DNA of 28,397 nucleotides, from positions 1 to 28,397 of the forward strand of contig URQA01000017.1 in NCBI GenBank assembly GCA_900549885.1, read 5' to 3'. This document shows, piece by piece, positions 1-8,095 of the stretch (position 1 is its first letter; each line of letters begins with the position of its first letter). This stretch comes from an uncultured Eubacteriales bacterium (GTDB taxonomy: Bacteria > Bacillota > Clostridia > Oscillospirales > Oscillospiraceae). Position numbers and translations under genes: made by a program. The notes under the pieces were generated by a model. That model ran no database searches and had not been told where the DNA came from. It worked only from the letters and a program-made list of their open reading frames with translations.

Positions 1-1
1 G

Positions 2-823
2 CTTTGCGCTTGCGTCCGCACCGGGGTCAACGTGGGCGTGGACCTGACCGCCGAAGAGCTGACCGCCCAGTATGACGCGGTCATCCTGTGCGTGGGCACT
101 GGCAACGCCCGGCCTCTGGCCGTGGAGGGCGCTGCCCAGGTCCAGGGGGTGTGCGCGGCGGTGGACTATCTGTCCGCCTCCACCCGCGCCCTGCTGGATG
201 CGGATGCCCCCCTCCCCGCCGCCCTGGATCCCAGAGGGAAGGACGTAGTCATCGTAGGCGGCGGCGACACCGGAAACGACTGCCTGGGGGTCAGCCTCCG
301 GGGAGGGTGCCGCTCCGTGGTCCAGCTGGAGATGCTGCCCAAGGATGCGGGCAAGCCCGTCATTTACGAGCCCCGCCGCCAGAACAGGCCCGACGTGAAG
401 GTGGACGGCAGCCAGGAGGAATGCCTGTCCGTGTTCGGCAAGGACCCCCACATCTACCAGACCACGGTCAAGTCCCTCCAGACCGATGAGGACGGCCGGC
501 TTCAGGCGGTGGTCACCGTGGACCTGGAGCCGACCTATGACAGCCAGCGCCGCCTGACCATGCAGGAGGTCGCGGAGACGGAAAAGACCCTGCCCTGCCA
601 GCTGCTGGTGGTGGCCGCCGGCTTCCTGGGCCCCTGCGGCTACGTGGCTGAGGCATTCGGAGTGGACACCGACGCCCGCAGTGACATGGTCACCGACGGC
701 TATGCCACCAAGGCGGCCAAGGTATACGCCTGCGGCGACTGCCGCACCGGCCAGTCCCTGGTGGTCAAGGCCATGGCCGACGGCCGGGACTGCGCCAAGG
801 CCGTGGACGAGGCACTGGCCTGA
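2..823 (+). CDS. GltD-like NAD(P)H-dependent flavoprotein, 3' part only
   Basis: C-terminal about 273 residues of a glutamate synthase small-subunit type oxidoreductase; the reading frame is open to the left edge, so the FeS-binding N-terminus and FAD motif lie outside the window. A second nucleotide-binding motif (VIVGGGDTGNDCLG) and the C-terminal FAD-contacting segment (YACGDCRTGQSLVVKAMADG) are visible. The family passes electrons from NAD(P)H to a partner subunit, classically GltB. It is clearly paralogous to the complete GltD at 14581-16053 but diverged in the middle. Its partner gene would be upstream, unseen, so it may serve a different large subunit (as GltD-like subunits of other FeS flavoenzymes do). 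A strong terminator follows it. Confidence 0.85.
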   Translation, partial: LCACVRTGVNVGVDLTAEELTAQYDAVILCVGTGNARPLAVEGAAQVQGVCAAVDYLSASTRALLDADAPLPAALDPRGKDVVIVGGGDTGNDCLGVSLRGGCRSVVQLEMLPKDAGKPVIYEPRRQNRPDVKVDGSQEECLSVFGKDPHIYQTTVKSLQTDEDGRLQAVVTVDLEPTYDSQRRLTMQEVAETEKTLPCQLLVVAAGFLGPCGYVAEAFGVDTDARSDMVTDGYATKAAKVYACGDCRTGQSLVVKAMADGRDCAKAVDEALA

Positions 824-899
824 GCATATCAGTTCCCTGACCAACCAATGAAACAAGCAGCCCTCCGGCAAAGGCCGTTTAGAGAGGCGCCAGTTAAAC

Positions 900-945
900 A
901 AGTCCACCCGCCAGTTCTCAAGGAATGGCGGGTGGACTTTCCGTT
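900..945. terminator. bidirectional hairpin terminator
   Basis: Perfect 14-bp stem (900-913 with 926-939) around a 12-nt loop, with T-rich flanks on both sides. It lies between two convergent genes: the GltD-like gene ends at 823 and the sulfatase gene ends at 944 on the other strand. It also marks the left edge of the AT-richer sulfatase island. Confidence 0.85.
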
Positions 946-3145
946 ATTCTAAATCAAATAGGACTTCCTTAATTGTTCCGCTGAACGCAAACTCCCCTCG
1001 GTCTTTATAAGACGCGGTGACAGGGGTCAACCGATCCCGACCGATATCCGTCCCCTCTAAGGACAGGCCAAAGCTGACATTCTCCACAGGCGCAGAGGCA
1101 ACTTCCTCATCATCAACGTAAAGATGGGCGATCCCCACGCAGGTGGCGGCGGCATCATAGAACGCATTGTCCGCCCCTCCCTTGATCGCAGTATTCAAGC
1201 CTTCAACACCACGCTTCTCATACCACATACTCACGGTACAATCTCCCACGGGCAGAGGCTTTTCCGAGGCGACCTTGAACATCCGACGGAAATGATTGAA
1301 CTCATAGATCAGCCGATTATCCATGATGTAGAGCGTGTATCCGCCGGTATTACCTCCAGCCGCCACTAAAACGCCTTCCTGCGCGGTATCATCGCGGTGA
1401 AGGGGAACGGTGATCCTATGGGAACGATTCTCAATATGAGGGTCCGCATCGCAGCCCAAATGACCCACCATCGGCAGATAGCGGAAGTGGCTGCGATTTG
1501 CAGGACTCTCCATAGGTTTGAACTCCCGGTCCTGAGGGCAGATTTCCCGCAGCGGAAGCGTGATATAATTCTTAGCTTCCTCAAACCAATGACAGATCAA
1601 TTCTCGAAGTTTTTCCGGATACTGCTCCGCAATATTTTTCGCCTCTGCAAAATCTTCATTCAGATTATATAATTCCCAGGTATCTTCTTCAAACGGCTTT
1701 CCCGGATGATGGACCGCCACCGCTTTCCAGCCATCCTCAATGTAGCCACGCGTGTTCGCCCACAGGTAATACTTTCTATTCCGGTCAATGGGCACCTGCG
1801 CATCCTGGAATGTCTGGGCAAAGCTCACACCATGTAGGGGCATCTGTTCCACGTCATTGATCGTGGCAGGCAGTTTCGCGCCCACAACATCTAAAACGGT
1901 AGGCGTCACATCACAAACGTTGACGAACTGGGAACAGACAGAGCCTTTCTCCCGAATGCCTTCCCCCCAATGGACGATGAGTGGGCAACGCACGGCTCCA
2001 CCATAGGCAGTGCCCTTGTATTCTTTAAACGGAGTGTTGCTCACGGAGGCCCACCCCTTTGGATACAGCGCCCGGACCTCTGGGCCGCCGATGTCATCGA
2101 TTATAGCGAATAAGTCTTCAAAGCTGGGGCTGCTTCCATTGAGCGTACGGATAAAGTCATCAACCCCCTCTGTCCCTCCATCGCGGGAAGCGCCATTGTC
2201 ACTGATGAGTATCATGAGCGAATTGTCATATTCCCCGATCTCCTTCAAAAACGAGATCAGCCGTCCCACCTGCTCGTCACAGTGGGTGATAAACCCGGCA
2301 TAGGTTTCCTGAAACCTCTGGTACAGCTCTTTCCGTTCTTCCTCTAACTCATCCCAAACTTGAATGCTGGAGTCACGCGCTGTTAATACAGTTCCTTCTG
2401 GAACGATGCCAAGCTGTACCTGCCGCCGGAACCGTTCTTCCCGAACCGCATCCCACCCTTTGGCGTATAGTCCCTTATACCGTTCCCGATACTCTGGCGG
2501 AACCTGGTGCGGAGAATGAGCCACTCCAAAACACAGATATAGGAAAAACGGCTGTTCCGGGAACACAGAAACCTGATCTGAAATGAACTGCATCGAGTGG
2601 TCAACCAGGTCGGCGGATAGGTGATATCCAGCGCGGCGCGGTGGATCGATATTGTGGTTATCATAGATTAGTTGAGGAGAGTATTGGTCAGTCTCCCCTT
2701 CCAAGAACCCATAAAAACGGTCAAACCCCTTTCCCAGAGGGCGGTACTCAAAAGGCCCTGCAGGCGTTTCCATATAGAGAGGCGCAGCATGCCATTTTCC
2801 AACGGCAAACGTGGCATATCCGTTCTTCTTCAAAATCTGGGCCACAGTGCCCGCTCGGTGTGTAATCCGTCCCTGTGTCTCCGGGCGGTCAGGGCCAAAT
2901 ACCATATTGGCAATCGACCCCATTCCAATGGCATTGTTGTCACGGCCGGTGAGCAGGGAGGCTCTTGTCGGAGATGACGCGGGACAGACCGTAAAGTTGT
3001 TATACAGCAGTCCATCAGCTGCCAGCGCATCCACATTAGGTGTCTGAACCTCTGACCCAAAGCAGCCCAAATCAGAAAAACCCATGTCGTCCAGGACCAA
3101 GTAGATCACATTGGTTTTCTTCGGGGGATTAAGCGTGGAAGGCAT
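944..3145 (-). CDS. type I sulfatase (arylsulfatase family), Ser-type, cytosolic
   Basis: A 733-aa hydrolase of sulfate esters, alkaline-phosphatase fold. Visible features: N-terminal metal-binding Asp-Asp (LVLDDMG), the maturation motif S57-S58-P59-T60-R61 followed by ASLLTG, the AVGKWH segment, and the distal metal-binding LISDNGA. The residue four before the Arg, which becomes formylglycine, is Ser57 (codon TCA), so this is a Ser-type enzyme; a Cys sits three residues earlier, out of register. Length and the C-terminal beta-rich part match the long arylsulfatases rather than the approximately 500-aa class. No signal peptide is seen, so it should act in the cytosol, where the maturase works. 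ATG at 3145 is chosen because GGAGGAGG lies just upstream; a TTG 15 bases earlier would put that site inside the gene. The LysR gene is upstream on the same strand; the maturase gene is divergent from LysR. Substrate unknown. Confidence 0.93.
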   Translation of the reverse strand: MPSTLNPPKKTNVIYLVLDDMGFSDLGCFGSEVQTPNVDALAADGLLYNNFTVCPASSPTRASLLTGRDNNAIGMGSIANMVFGPDRPETQGRITHRAGTVAQILKKNGYATFAVGKWHAAPLYMETPAGPFEYRPLGKGFDRFYGFLEGETDQYSPQLIYDNHNIDPPRRAGYHLSADLVDHSMQFISDQVSVFPEQPFFLYLCFGVAHSPHQVPPEYRERYKGLYAKGWDAVREERFRRQVQLGIVPEGTVLTARDSSIQVWDELEEERKELYQRFQETYAGFITHCDEQVGRLISFLKEIGEYDNSLMILISDNGASRDGGTEGVDDFIRTLNGSSPSFEDLFAIIDDIGGPEVRALYPKGWASVSNTPFKEYKGTAYGGAVRCPLIVHWGEGIREKGSVCSQFVNVCDVTPTVLDVVGAKLPATINDVEQMPLHGVSFAQTFQDAQVPIDRNRKYYLWANTRGYIEDGWKAVAVHHPGKPFEEDTWELYNLNEDFAEAKNIAEQYPEKLRELICHWFEEAKNYITLPLREICPQDREFKPMESPANRSHFRYLPMVGHLGCDADPHIENRSHRITVPLHRDDTAQEGVLVAAGGNTGGYTLYIMDNRLIYEFNHFRRMFKVASEKPLPVGDCTVSMWYEKRGVEGLNTAIKGGADNAFYDAAATCVGIAHLYVDDEEVASAPVENVSFGLSLEGTDIGRDRLTPVTASYKDRGEFAFSGTIKEVLFDLE

Positions 3146-3207
3146 AGTATCCTCCTCCAATTTCTCAAAATGAATACAAAGCGGACCCCTTCCTGTGGGT
3201 CAGCTTT

Positions 3208-3239
3208 ACTATACTCTTTTAGGTCAGGAAAAAAATCAA
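3208..3239 (-). promoter_or_regulatory. candidate promoter of the sulfatase gene
   Basis: In the 126-bp gap between lysR and the sulfatase the minus strand carries TATAGT (3213-3208) and, 20 bp upstream, TTGATT (3239-3234). The spacing is long, so a LysR-dependent promoter is possible, as is read-through from lysR. Confidence 0.35.
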
Positions 3240-3271
3240 CATTTGCTTACACAGCAGTCCGTATTTTCTTT

Positions 3272-4201
3272 CTATTCCTTTTCTGGCAAGGGGACTTCTG
3301 CCTCCAATACCTTCAAGAAAGACTGAATCACAGGCGAGGTAAGCTCCGGCGCCGTTTCGATATACCCCATGACCAGAGGAACGGGGGGATCCAGAGGTAG
3401 AGAAACCAAAGAAGAATTTTTGAAATACAAATCATCTAAATAGTTGGAAAATCCAATTGTATCAGGGTCGGTCTCCAATAACACGCGGCTCATAGACAAG
3501 CTGTTTCCAGCCATCAGAACCTTTACCTTCTCATTGGCGGGAACTAGCCGGTGAAGGGTACGCTGGGAGAAATTGAATAATACCAACGGATGCGCCTTCA
3601 GCTCCTCTGGTCCAATACACTTTTTTTGACACAGCGGGGACTGGCTAGAAACACAGGCTTTCATATTATAGCGAGCCAAGGGGTGGATATTAAATATAAG
3701 CGGATGATCCCGAAACGCCTCTTCAAATTCCAATTCTTCCATATTAAACAGCAGGATCTCATTGAAGCGTTCATTCCTTTTGGCATGCTGTAGCAGAAGC
3801 GGCAGAGAAAGCTCTTGTAAATGGATGGATGTTCTGGGGTTACGGCGGTGAAACTTTCGGATGACTGCAGGGAGAAAAGTCAGCGTAGGCAGTGGCGCGG
3901 AGCAAAGAAACAATTCGTCCTTTTCTGTATGTGCGCCGCTGGCGCGATAGCTGTTCATACGCTGTTGCAGTGCATCACTGGAGCGTAAAATCTTGTTGGC
4001 CAGCTCATATGCTTCACTCCCAGCCGCAGTAAGGTGGAGCTTAGATCCCTCCCGGCAGAACAGGACGGCTCCCAATTCTTTTTCCAGCTGCTGAATGGCC
4101 TGGCTGAGCCCTTGTGGTGAAATGTACAACAGTTCCGCCGCCGCGCTGATTGTCCCGATCTCCACGACTTTTACAAAATAGTCTAGGTATTCAGTTCTCA
4201 T
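3272..4201 (-). CDS. LysR-family transcriptional regulator
   Basis: A 309-aa LysR-type regulator: N-terminal winged helix-turn-helix (residues about 1-60, with SAAAELLYISPQGLSQAIQQL) followed by a periplasmic-binding-like effector domain from about residue 90. It sits between the sulfatase (same strand, 126 bp downstream) and the divergent maturase gene, the usual place for a local regulator; a sulfated or desulfated metabolite is a plausible co-inducer (inference). The ATG at 4201 gives the normal LysR N-terminus, but the Shine-Dalgarno AGGAGG is 27 nt upstream with a hairpin between; a CTG at 4222 in the same frame would have a 6-nt spacing and add seven residues. Confidence 0.93.
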   Translation of the reverse strand: MRTEYLDYFVKVVEIGTISAAAELLYISPQGLSQAIQQLEKELGAVLFCREGSKLHLTAAGSEAYELANKILRSSDALQQRMNSYRASGAHTEKDELFLCSAPLPTLTFLPAVIRKFHRRNPRTSIHLQELSLPLLLQHAKRNERFNEILLFNMEELEFEEAFRDHPLIFNIHPLARYNMKACVSSQSPLCQKKCIGPEELKAHPLVLFNFSQRTLHRLVPANEKVKVLMAGNSLSMSRVLLETDPDTIGFSNYLDDLYFKNSSLVSLPLDPPVPLVMGYIETAPELTSPVIQSFLKVLEAEVPLPEKE

Positions 4202-4205
4202 GGCC

Positions 4206-4234
4206 GGCTGGATAAAGTCCAGCCCTCACCTCCT
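4206..4234 (-). promoter_or_regulatory. Shine-Dalgarno separated from the lysR start by a hairpin
   Basis: On the minus strand AGGAGG (4234-4229) is followed by a perfect 7-bp stem, GGCTGGA with TCCAGCC (4224-4218 and 4212-4206), with a 5-nt loop, then GGCC and ATG at 4201. Linear spacing is 27 nt; with the 19-nt hairpin folded it is 8 nt, near optimal. The alternative is a CTG start at 4222 inside the stem. Confidence 0.5.
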
Positions 4235-4257
4235 TCAAATTTTCCATGCGCACATCA

Positions 4258-4286
4258 ATTATATATAAAAGCCGGCAAAACAAACA
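4258..4286 (-). promoter_or_regulatory. candidate lysR promoter
   Basis: Minus-strand consensus -10 TATAAT (4263-4258) with a weak -35-like TGTTTG (4286-4281), 17 bp apart. It lies in the 205-bp divergent region and would overlap operators shared with the maturase promoter. Confidence 0.5.
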
Positions 4287-4289
4287 GAT

Positions 4290-4359
4290 GAAATCCATGA
4301 TTTCCAGCAAGAGTTTCTTGTTGGGGGATACACATTTTCTTGATGCAAACAGGATCAAG
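4290..4359. promoter_or_regulatory. three dyads in the divergent promoter region, candidate LysR operators
   Basis: Three perfect inverted repeats: GAAATC-CAT-GATTTC (4290-4304), CAAGA-GTT-TCTTG (4308-4320) and CTTGAT-N9-ATCAAG (4339-4359). The third overlaps the -35 region of the maturase promoter. LysR regulators usually bind one upstream recognition site and one or more sites near -35, and this layout fits, although none is a strict T-N11-A box. Confidence 0.5.
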
Positions 4360-4371
4360 ACACTATATAAT
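4340..4371 (+). promoter_or_regulatory. candidate promoter of the maturase-permease genes
   Basis: TTGATG (4340-4345) and TATATA/TATAAT (4364-4371) with 18 or 20 bp between, depending on the -10 chosen. Start of transcription would be near 4378, about 30 nt before the maturase ATG. The third dyad overlaps it. Confidence 0.55.
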
Positions 4372-4406
4372 TAAAAACAGCAATCCCGACTACCGGAGGT
4401 GAGATT

Positions 4407-5609
4407 ATGTCCGTTCACCACACGCCCTTCCACATCGTTGCCAAGCCTATTGGCGCACTTTGCAACATGAATTGCAGCTACTGTTTCTATGCAGAAAAAA
4501 AATCATTTTATCCTGCTATAACACCGATGACAGATAAAGTGCTAGAGCATTTTATCCGCTCCTATCTCTCCGCGCATCCAGGACCCGAAGTTAACTTCCT
4601 TTGGCAAGGCGGGGAGCCGCTTTTGCTTGGAATTTCATTTTATCAAAAAGCATTATTGTTTCAGCAAAGGTTTTCTGGGCGAAAAAGGATCACAAATGCG
4701 ATTCAGACCAATGGGACGCTTTTAACTGAGGCGTGGTGCCAGTTTCTGAAGCGCAACCACTTTTTAGTTGGGATCAGTTTGGACGGTCCTGCTGACATCC
4801 ATAACGCATACCGCTGCATGCGCAGCGGCAAGCCAAGCCATCAAGCGGTTTTAAATGGGCTTCAGCTGCTCCAGAAATATCAGGTGGACTACAATGTGAC
4901 CTGCTGCGTATCTGACGTTTCGACACGGGATCCAAAAAAGATCTATCATTATCTTAAGTCGCTCGGAGTCGCTTATCTACAGTTTGCCCCGCTTGTCGAG
5001 CGGGAACCAGACATAGCGGAGCAAGAAGAGGGACTGCTCCACGCATGTCCGGATAACCGGGCAGGCCACCTAAATCTGATGCCCGGAACCGTAGATAGCC
5101 TAGCGTATGGCCAATTTCTGTCTGCCGTTTTTGATGAGTGGATTCGTCAAGATATCGGACGGATTTATATAATGAATTTTGAATGGGCGTTAAGTGCATG
5201 GCTTGGGCTGCCTGCAACCTATTGTATCTTTGCCCCTACCTGCGGAAACGCATTGGCGGTAGAACACAATGGCGATCTTTACTCCTGTGACCACTATGTC
5301 TACGCTGCATATAAAATTGGAAATTTGATGCATGACGATTTAAACCATCTTTTAGATAGTCCGATCCAACAAAAATTCCAACAGAAGAAATCAACACTGC
5401 CGGATACGTGCGTTAGTTGTACCTATTGCTTTGCCTGCCACGGAGAATGTCCCAAAAACCGTTTTATGCCAGGAGATCGTAATTACCTCTGCCAGGGGTA
5501 CTTTTATTATTTTTCTCACATTCGCCCCTACATGGAACGAATGGCAGATTTAATCCGCAAAGGGATGGCGCCTTGGCTGATCCGAAACGAATTTCCTGAT
5601 CTGATGTGA
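4407..5609 (+). CDS. anaerobic sulfatase-maturating enzyme (radical SAM/SPASM)
   Basis: A 400-aa enzyme that oxidises the active-site Ser or Cys of sulfatases to formylglycine, without oxygen. The radical-SAM cluster motif is C19-x3-C23-x2-C26, followed by the LWQGGEP segment (about 65-71). The SPASM domain supplies cysteines for two auxiliary 4Fe-4S clusters: C273, C279, C294 and the C335/C338/C341/C344/C348/C362 set. Asp295 in CDHYV corresponds to the catalytic base described for this family. The start is set by GGAGGTGA 4 nt upstream. Length is slightly above the usual 370-400. It is divergent from lysR, and its obvious client is the Ser-type sulfatase beyond lysR. The 115-bp gap to the permease may hold a second weak promoter (TTGTCT at 5655). 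Confidence 0.93.
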   Translation: MSVHHTPFHIVAKPIGALCNMNCSYCFYAEKKSFYPAITPMTDKVLEHFIRSYLSAHPGPEVNFLWQGGEPLLLGISFYQKALLFQQRFSGRKRITNAIQTNGTLLTEAWCQFLKRNHFLVGISLDGPADIHNAYRCMRSGKPSHQAVLNGLQLLQKYQVDYNVTCCVSDVSTRDPKKIYHYLKSLGVAYLQFAPLVEREPDIAEQEEGLLHACPDNRAGHLNLMPGTVDSLAYGQFLSAVFDEWIRQDIGRIYIMNFEWALSAWLGLPATYCIFAPTCGNALAVEHNGDLYSCDHYVYAAYKIGNLMHDDLNHLLDSPIQQKFQQKKSTLPDTCVSCTYCFACHGECPKNRFMPGDRNYLCQGYFYYFSHIRPYMERMADLIRKGMAPWLIRNEFPDLM

Positions 5610-5724
5610 AAGTTTTTGTTTATAGTTCGCCCTGTGTTTTCTTGCTGTTTCTCGTTGTCTCTTTCCTGTATGATAGGATTATACAAAGCGGTCACTTCCT
5701 CAAAAAAGAGAAGGAGAGATTTCA

Positions 5725-7194
5725 ATGGGTAAATTGCGGCGAGACTTGATATTCTCTATCATCGGCATTCTCATTATGTTCTTAGGGTTCCTGCTGCCTC
5801 CCTTTGCAGGAATTTCCAAAGCAGGAGTCATCATTATCTTTATATTTGCTGGCGCATTGCTTCTGTGGACTTTTGTCAGCGGAGATTGGGCTAGCATCTT
5901 GGCGCTGGTCTTAATCGGCCTGAGCGGCTACTACGGTGCGGGCGCAGCAGGATTTAAGGCCGCGCTTGTCAGCGCTCTGGGAAACGACACTGTCCTCACG
6001 ATCATGTTCCTCTCCATATTGTTCGGCGGTCTGCAAATGTCTGGGGCACTCTCTTATTTAGTCAAATGGTTCTTATCCAGAAAAATCGTCGCTGGACATC
6101 CCTATGTTATTCTGGCTTTCATCGGAGGGCTGTCCTTCCTGGTGTCCGGTGTTTCCACGAATATGGTGGCGCTGATTGTCATGTGGGCTATCGTACAAAA
6201 TATCTGCAGCATTTCTTCTATTGGACGCAAAGAACCTATTTGGGTGTACATGTTTGGTATTGTTTTGCTTGGTGCGTCCGTGGGCACCGCGATTCTGCCC
6301 TTCCAAGGGGTCGGTATTGCCATGATGTCGGTTTATAATAATATCGGCGGAGACTATCCAATCAGCACAACTGGCTATCTGATCCTAACGGTCCTTATGG
6401 GGATACTCCTTATGGCAGTCTTCCTGGTATTGACTAAGTTTATCTTCCGGCCTGATGTCAGCAAATTGAAATGTCTGACCTGCGAGACGCTCAATGCAAC
6501 CTATACGCTGCCCCCTATGAGCAAGGCGCAAAAGCTGTATTTAGCCGTCCTTCCGCTCTATCTTTTGATGGTTGTCGTCCCTTCCTTTGGCACTCTGGGT
6601 CAATTACCAATACTGAATCTTCTGAATGAGATGGGCGCGCTTGGCATAGCTTTCGCCTGGATGGTAGTCCTTATGTTAGTTCGGTTTGATGGAACGCCTG
6701 TCTTGAACTTCCGTGAGGTTGCGTCCAGGCAAGTGCCCTGGAGCGTCGTTCTGATGGTTGCCATTGGCATTGCGGTGTCTCAGGTCTTTGGAGATGCAGA
6801 GGTTGGTATTATGAACGCGATCCAGAATGTCTTGCGTCCTCTGCTGGCCGGGAAGCCCACCCTCTTGGTTGTGTTGATTCTTATGGTCACTGGGGTGATT
6901 ATTACAAACTTTGCGGCAAATGCCGCCATGGCGTTTGTTCTTACCCCCATTGCAGTGGCCTGCGCTACAGAGCTGGGATTGAATCCGGCTCCGATCGCGC
7001 TTTGCGTTATGATGATCGTTTTTGTTGCGCTTCTTACTCCAGCGGCCTCTCCCGCAACCGCTATGTGTTATGCGGAGGACCGCTACTACACTGCAAAAGA
7101 AATCCGCTCCTGGGCCTTGGTTATCAGCATCCTCGCGATTGTTTTGTACACCGTCGTCGGCTACCCATTGTCCACTTTCTTTGTTCACTTTTAA
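5725..7194 (+). CDS. DASS/ArsB-like (SLC13-type) permease
   Basis: A 489-aa integral membrane protein with roughly 12 hydrophobic segments over its whole length and a polar loop near residues 245-270. Two conserved re-entrant-type motifs fit the ion-transporter superfamily: SGVSTNMVAL (about 138-147) and, in the second half, TNFAANAAMA with LTPAASPATA. Members of DASS/SLC13 move dicarboxylates, sulfate or other anions with sodium; the exact substrate cannot be read here. Because the neighbouring sulfatase lacks a signal peptide, import of an intact sulfate ester, or export or exchange of released sulfate, is a reasonable role (inference). AAGGAG precedes the ATG by 9 nt. A perfect terminator follows immediately, so it ends the unit that starts with the maturase. 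Confidence 0.85.
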   Translation: MGKLRRDLIFSIIGILIMFLGFLLPPFAGISKAGVIIIFIFAGALLLWTFVSGDWASILALVLIGLSGYYGAGAAGFKAALVSALGNDTVLTIMFLSILFGGLQMSGALSYLVKWFLSRKIVAGHPYVILAFIGGLSFLVSGVSTNMVALIVMWAIVQNICSISSIGRKEPIWVYMFGIVLLGASVGTAILPFQGVGIAMMSVYNNIGGDYPISTTGYLILTVLMGILLMAVFLVLTKFIFRPDVSKLKCLTCETLNATYTLPPMSKAQKLYLAVLPLYLLMVVVPSFGTLGQLPILNLLNEMGALGIAFAWMVVLMLVRFDGTPVLNFREVASRQVPWSVVLMVAIGIAVSQVFGDAEVGIMNAIQNVLRPLLAGKPTLLVVLILMVTGVIITNFAANAAMAFVLTPIAVACATELGLNPAPIALCVMMIVFVALLTPAASPATAMCYAEDRYYTAKEIRSWALVISILAIVLYTVVGYPLSTFFVHF

Positions 7195-7206
7195 TACAAA
7201 AATATA

Positions 7207-7249
7207 AAAAGGATGCATCTGCCAACTTTACTGGCAGATGCATCCTTTT
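7207..7249 (+). terminator. strong intrinsic terminator of the maturase-permease unit
   Basis: Perfect 18-bp stem (7207-7224 with 7232-7249), 7-nt loop; the A-rich and T-rich ends make it usable on both strands. It marks the right edge of the AT-richer island. Confidence 0.92.
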
Positions 7250-7738
7250 CTTCAGCATAATTACTATTTCTGATTTTTGTGCAAGACGGCTATTAAAGAG
7301 TTCTTCTGAAAAGCGAAAAGAATACTTTTTAAGGCGTACAGCCATGCACTATCATCTCCAATCGTAGTCAAAGTATATCATAATAAGGGCAAAAAAGGCT
7401 AAATGGTATCACGAAAGAAAAATAGGTAGGTACTAAAAGACTTACCCTTGGTCCGAATAGCATACAGAACTTGTGGATTCCGTCAAAGCATTCTCATCAC
7501 TTTCTACTCTACTTTCCTTTCTCCCGTCATTCTTTAGCTCGTTCACCCCCACATTCCGCCACCGGCTGCGGTGCGTTCTGTAGCTAGAAACACTGTCCAT
7601 GGCTCAGAATCTGCAGTACTGTCCATAAAAATATACAACGTCCTGCTGTGGCTCTGCGTGAGAAATACTCCATTTCTGTCGGCAAGCGCTCCTCCTGCCC
7701 ATCTAAGTGGTGGGACAAAACGACCGTCAAAAATTTTC
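7250..7738. other. intergenic stretch, no gene supported
   Basis: About 490 bp between the permease terminator and the trp promoter. Short frames exist on both strands, but none has a good ribosome site or a recognisable product. It may contain decayed sequence at the island boundary; nothing specific can be named. Confidence 0.5.
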
Positions 7739-7767
7739 TTGACATTCCAGTCCCTCGGTGTTATACT
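7739..7767 (+). promoter_or_regulatory. trp operon promoter
   Basis: TTGACA (7739-7744), 17-bp spacer, TATACT (7762-7767). Transcription would start near 7774, just ahead of T-box stem I. Confidence 0.92.
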
Positions 7768-7773
7768 GCACCC

Positions 7774-8062
7774 ATAATTGAACAAGTTAAACCGTTGAAG
7801 CGGAGATAACGGCAATAATGCCTCTACAGAGAGCCCGCAGTGCTGAGAGTCGGGTGAGAAACAAGTTGTCAAATGGACCGCTGAGGGCGCAGTCAAAGGC
7901 CAATGGCCGAGTATTCTGCGACGTGTGGGCATACGTCAGTTGCCGGGGATATGTTGGTATCCCGTCAAGCGCACGGCGTCACTGCCGTGAATCAAGGTGG
8001 CACCGCGGATCGTATGTATTCGCCCTTGAGAGATCGTACTGGTCTCTCAAGGGCATTTTTTA
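7774..8062 (+). promoter_or_regulatory. T-box riboswitch, tryptophan-specific
   Basis: The 5' leader senses uncharged tRNA-Trp and prevents termination. The T-box core AAGGTGGCACCGCGG is at 7994-8008. The terminator is a 12-bp stem (8022-8033 with 8043-8054) followed by a T-run. In stem I, AGCGG (7799-7803) pairs with CCGCT (7878-7882), enclosing a specifier loop in which TGG (7874-7876) followed by A is the specifier codon for Trp. The T-box TGGC would pair with 3' GCCA of a tRNA with discriminator G, as tRNA-Trp has, which independently supports the assignment. It controls the trpBADCF genes directly downstream. Confidence 0.95.
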
Positions 8063-8095
8063 TTTTCTAAATCATTGAGCAAGGAGGTCCTATCC

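Noticed and set aside
3146..3160. Longer sulfatase start (TTG at 3160)
   Set aside because: It would place the GGAGGAGG ribosome site within the coding region; ATG 3145 fits better.
7543..7932. 129-codon frame on the minus strand upstream of trp
   Set aside because: It runs across the trp promoter and T-box stem I and lacks a ribosome site and a recognised product.
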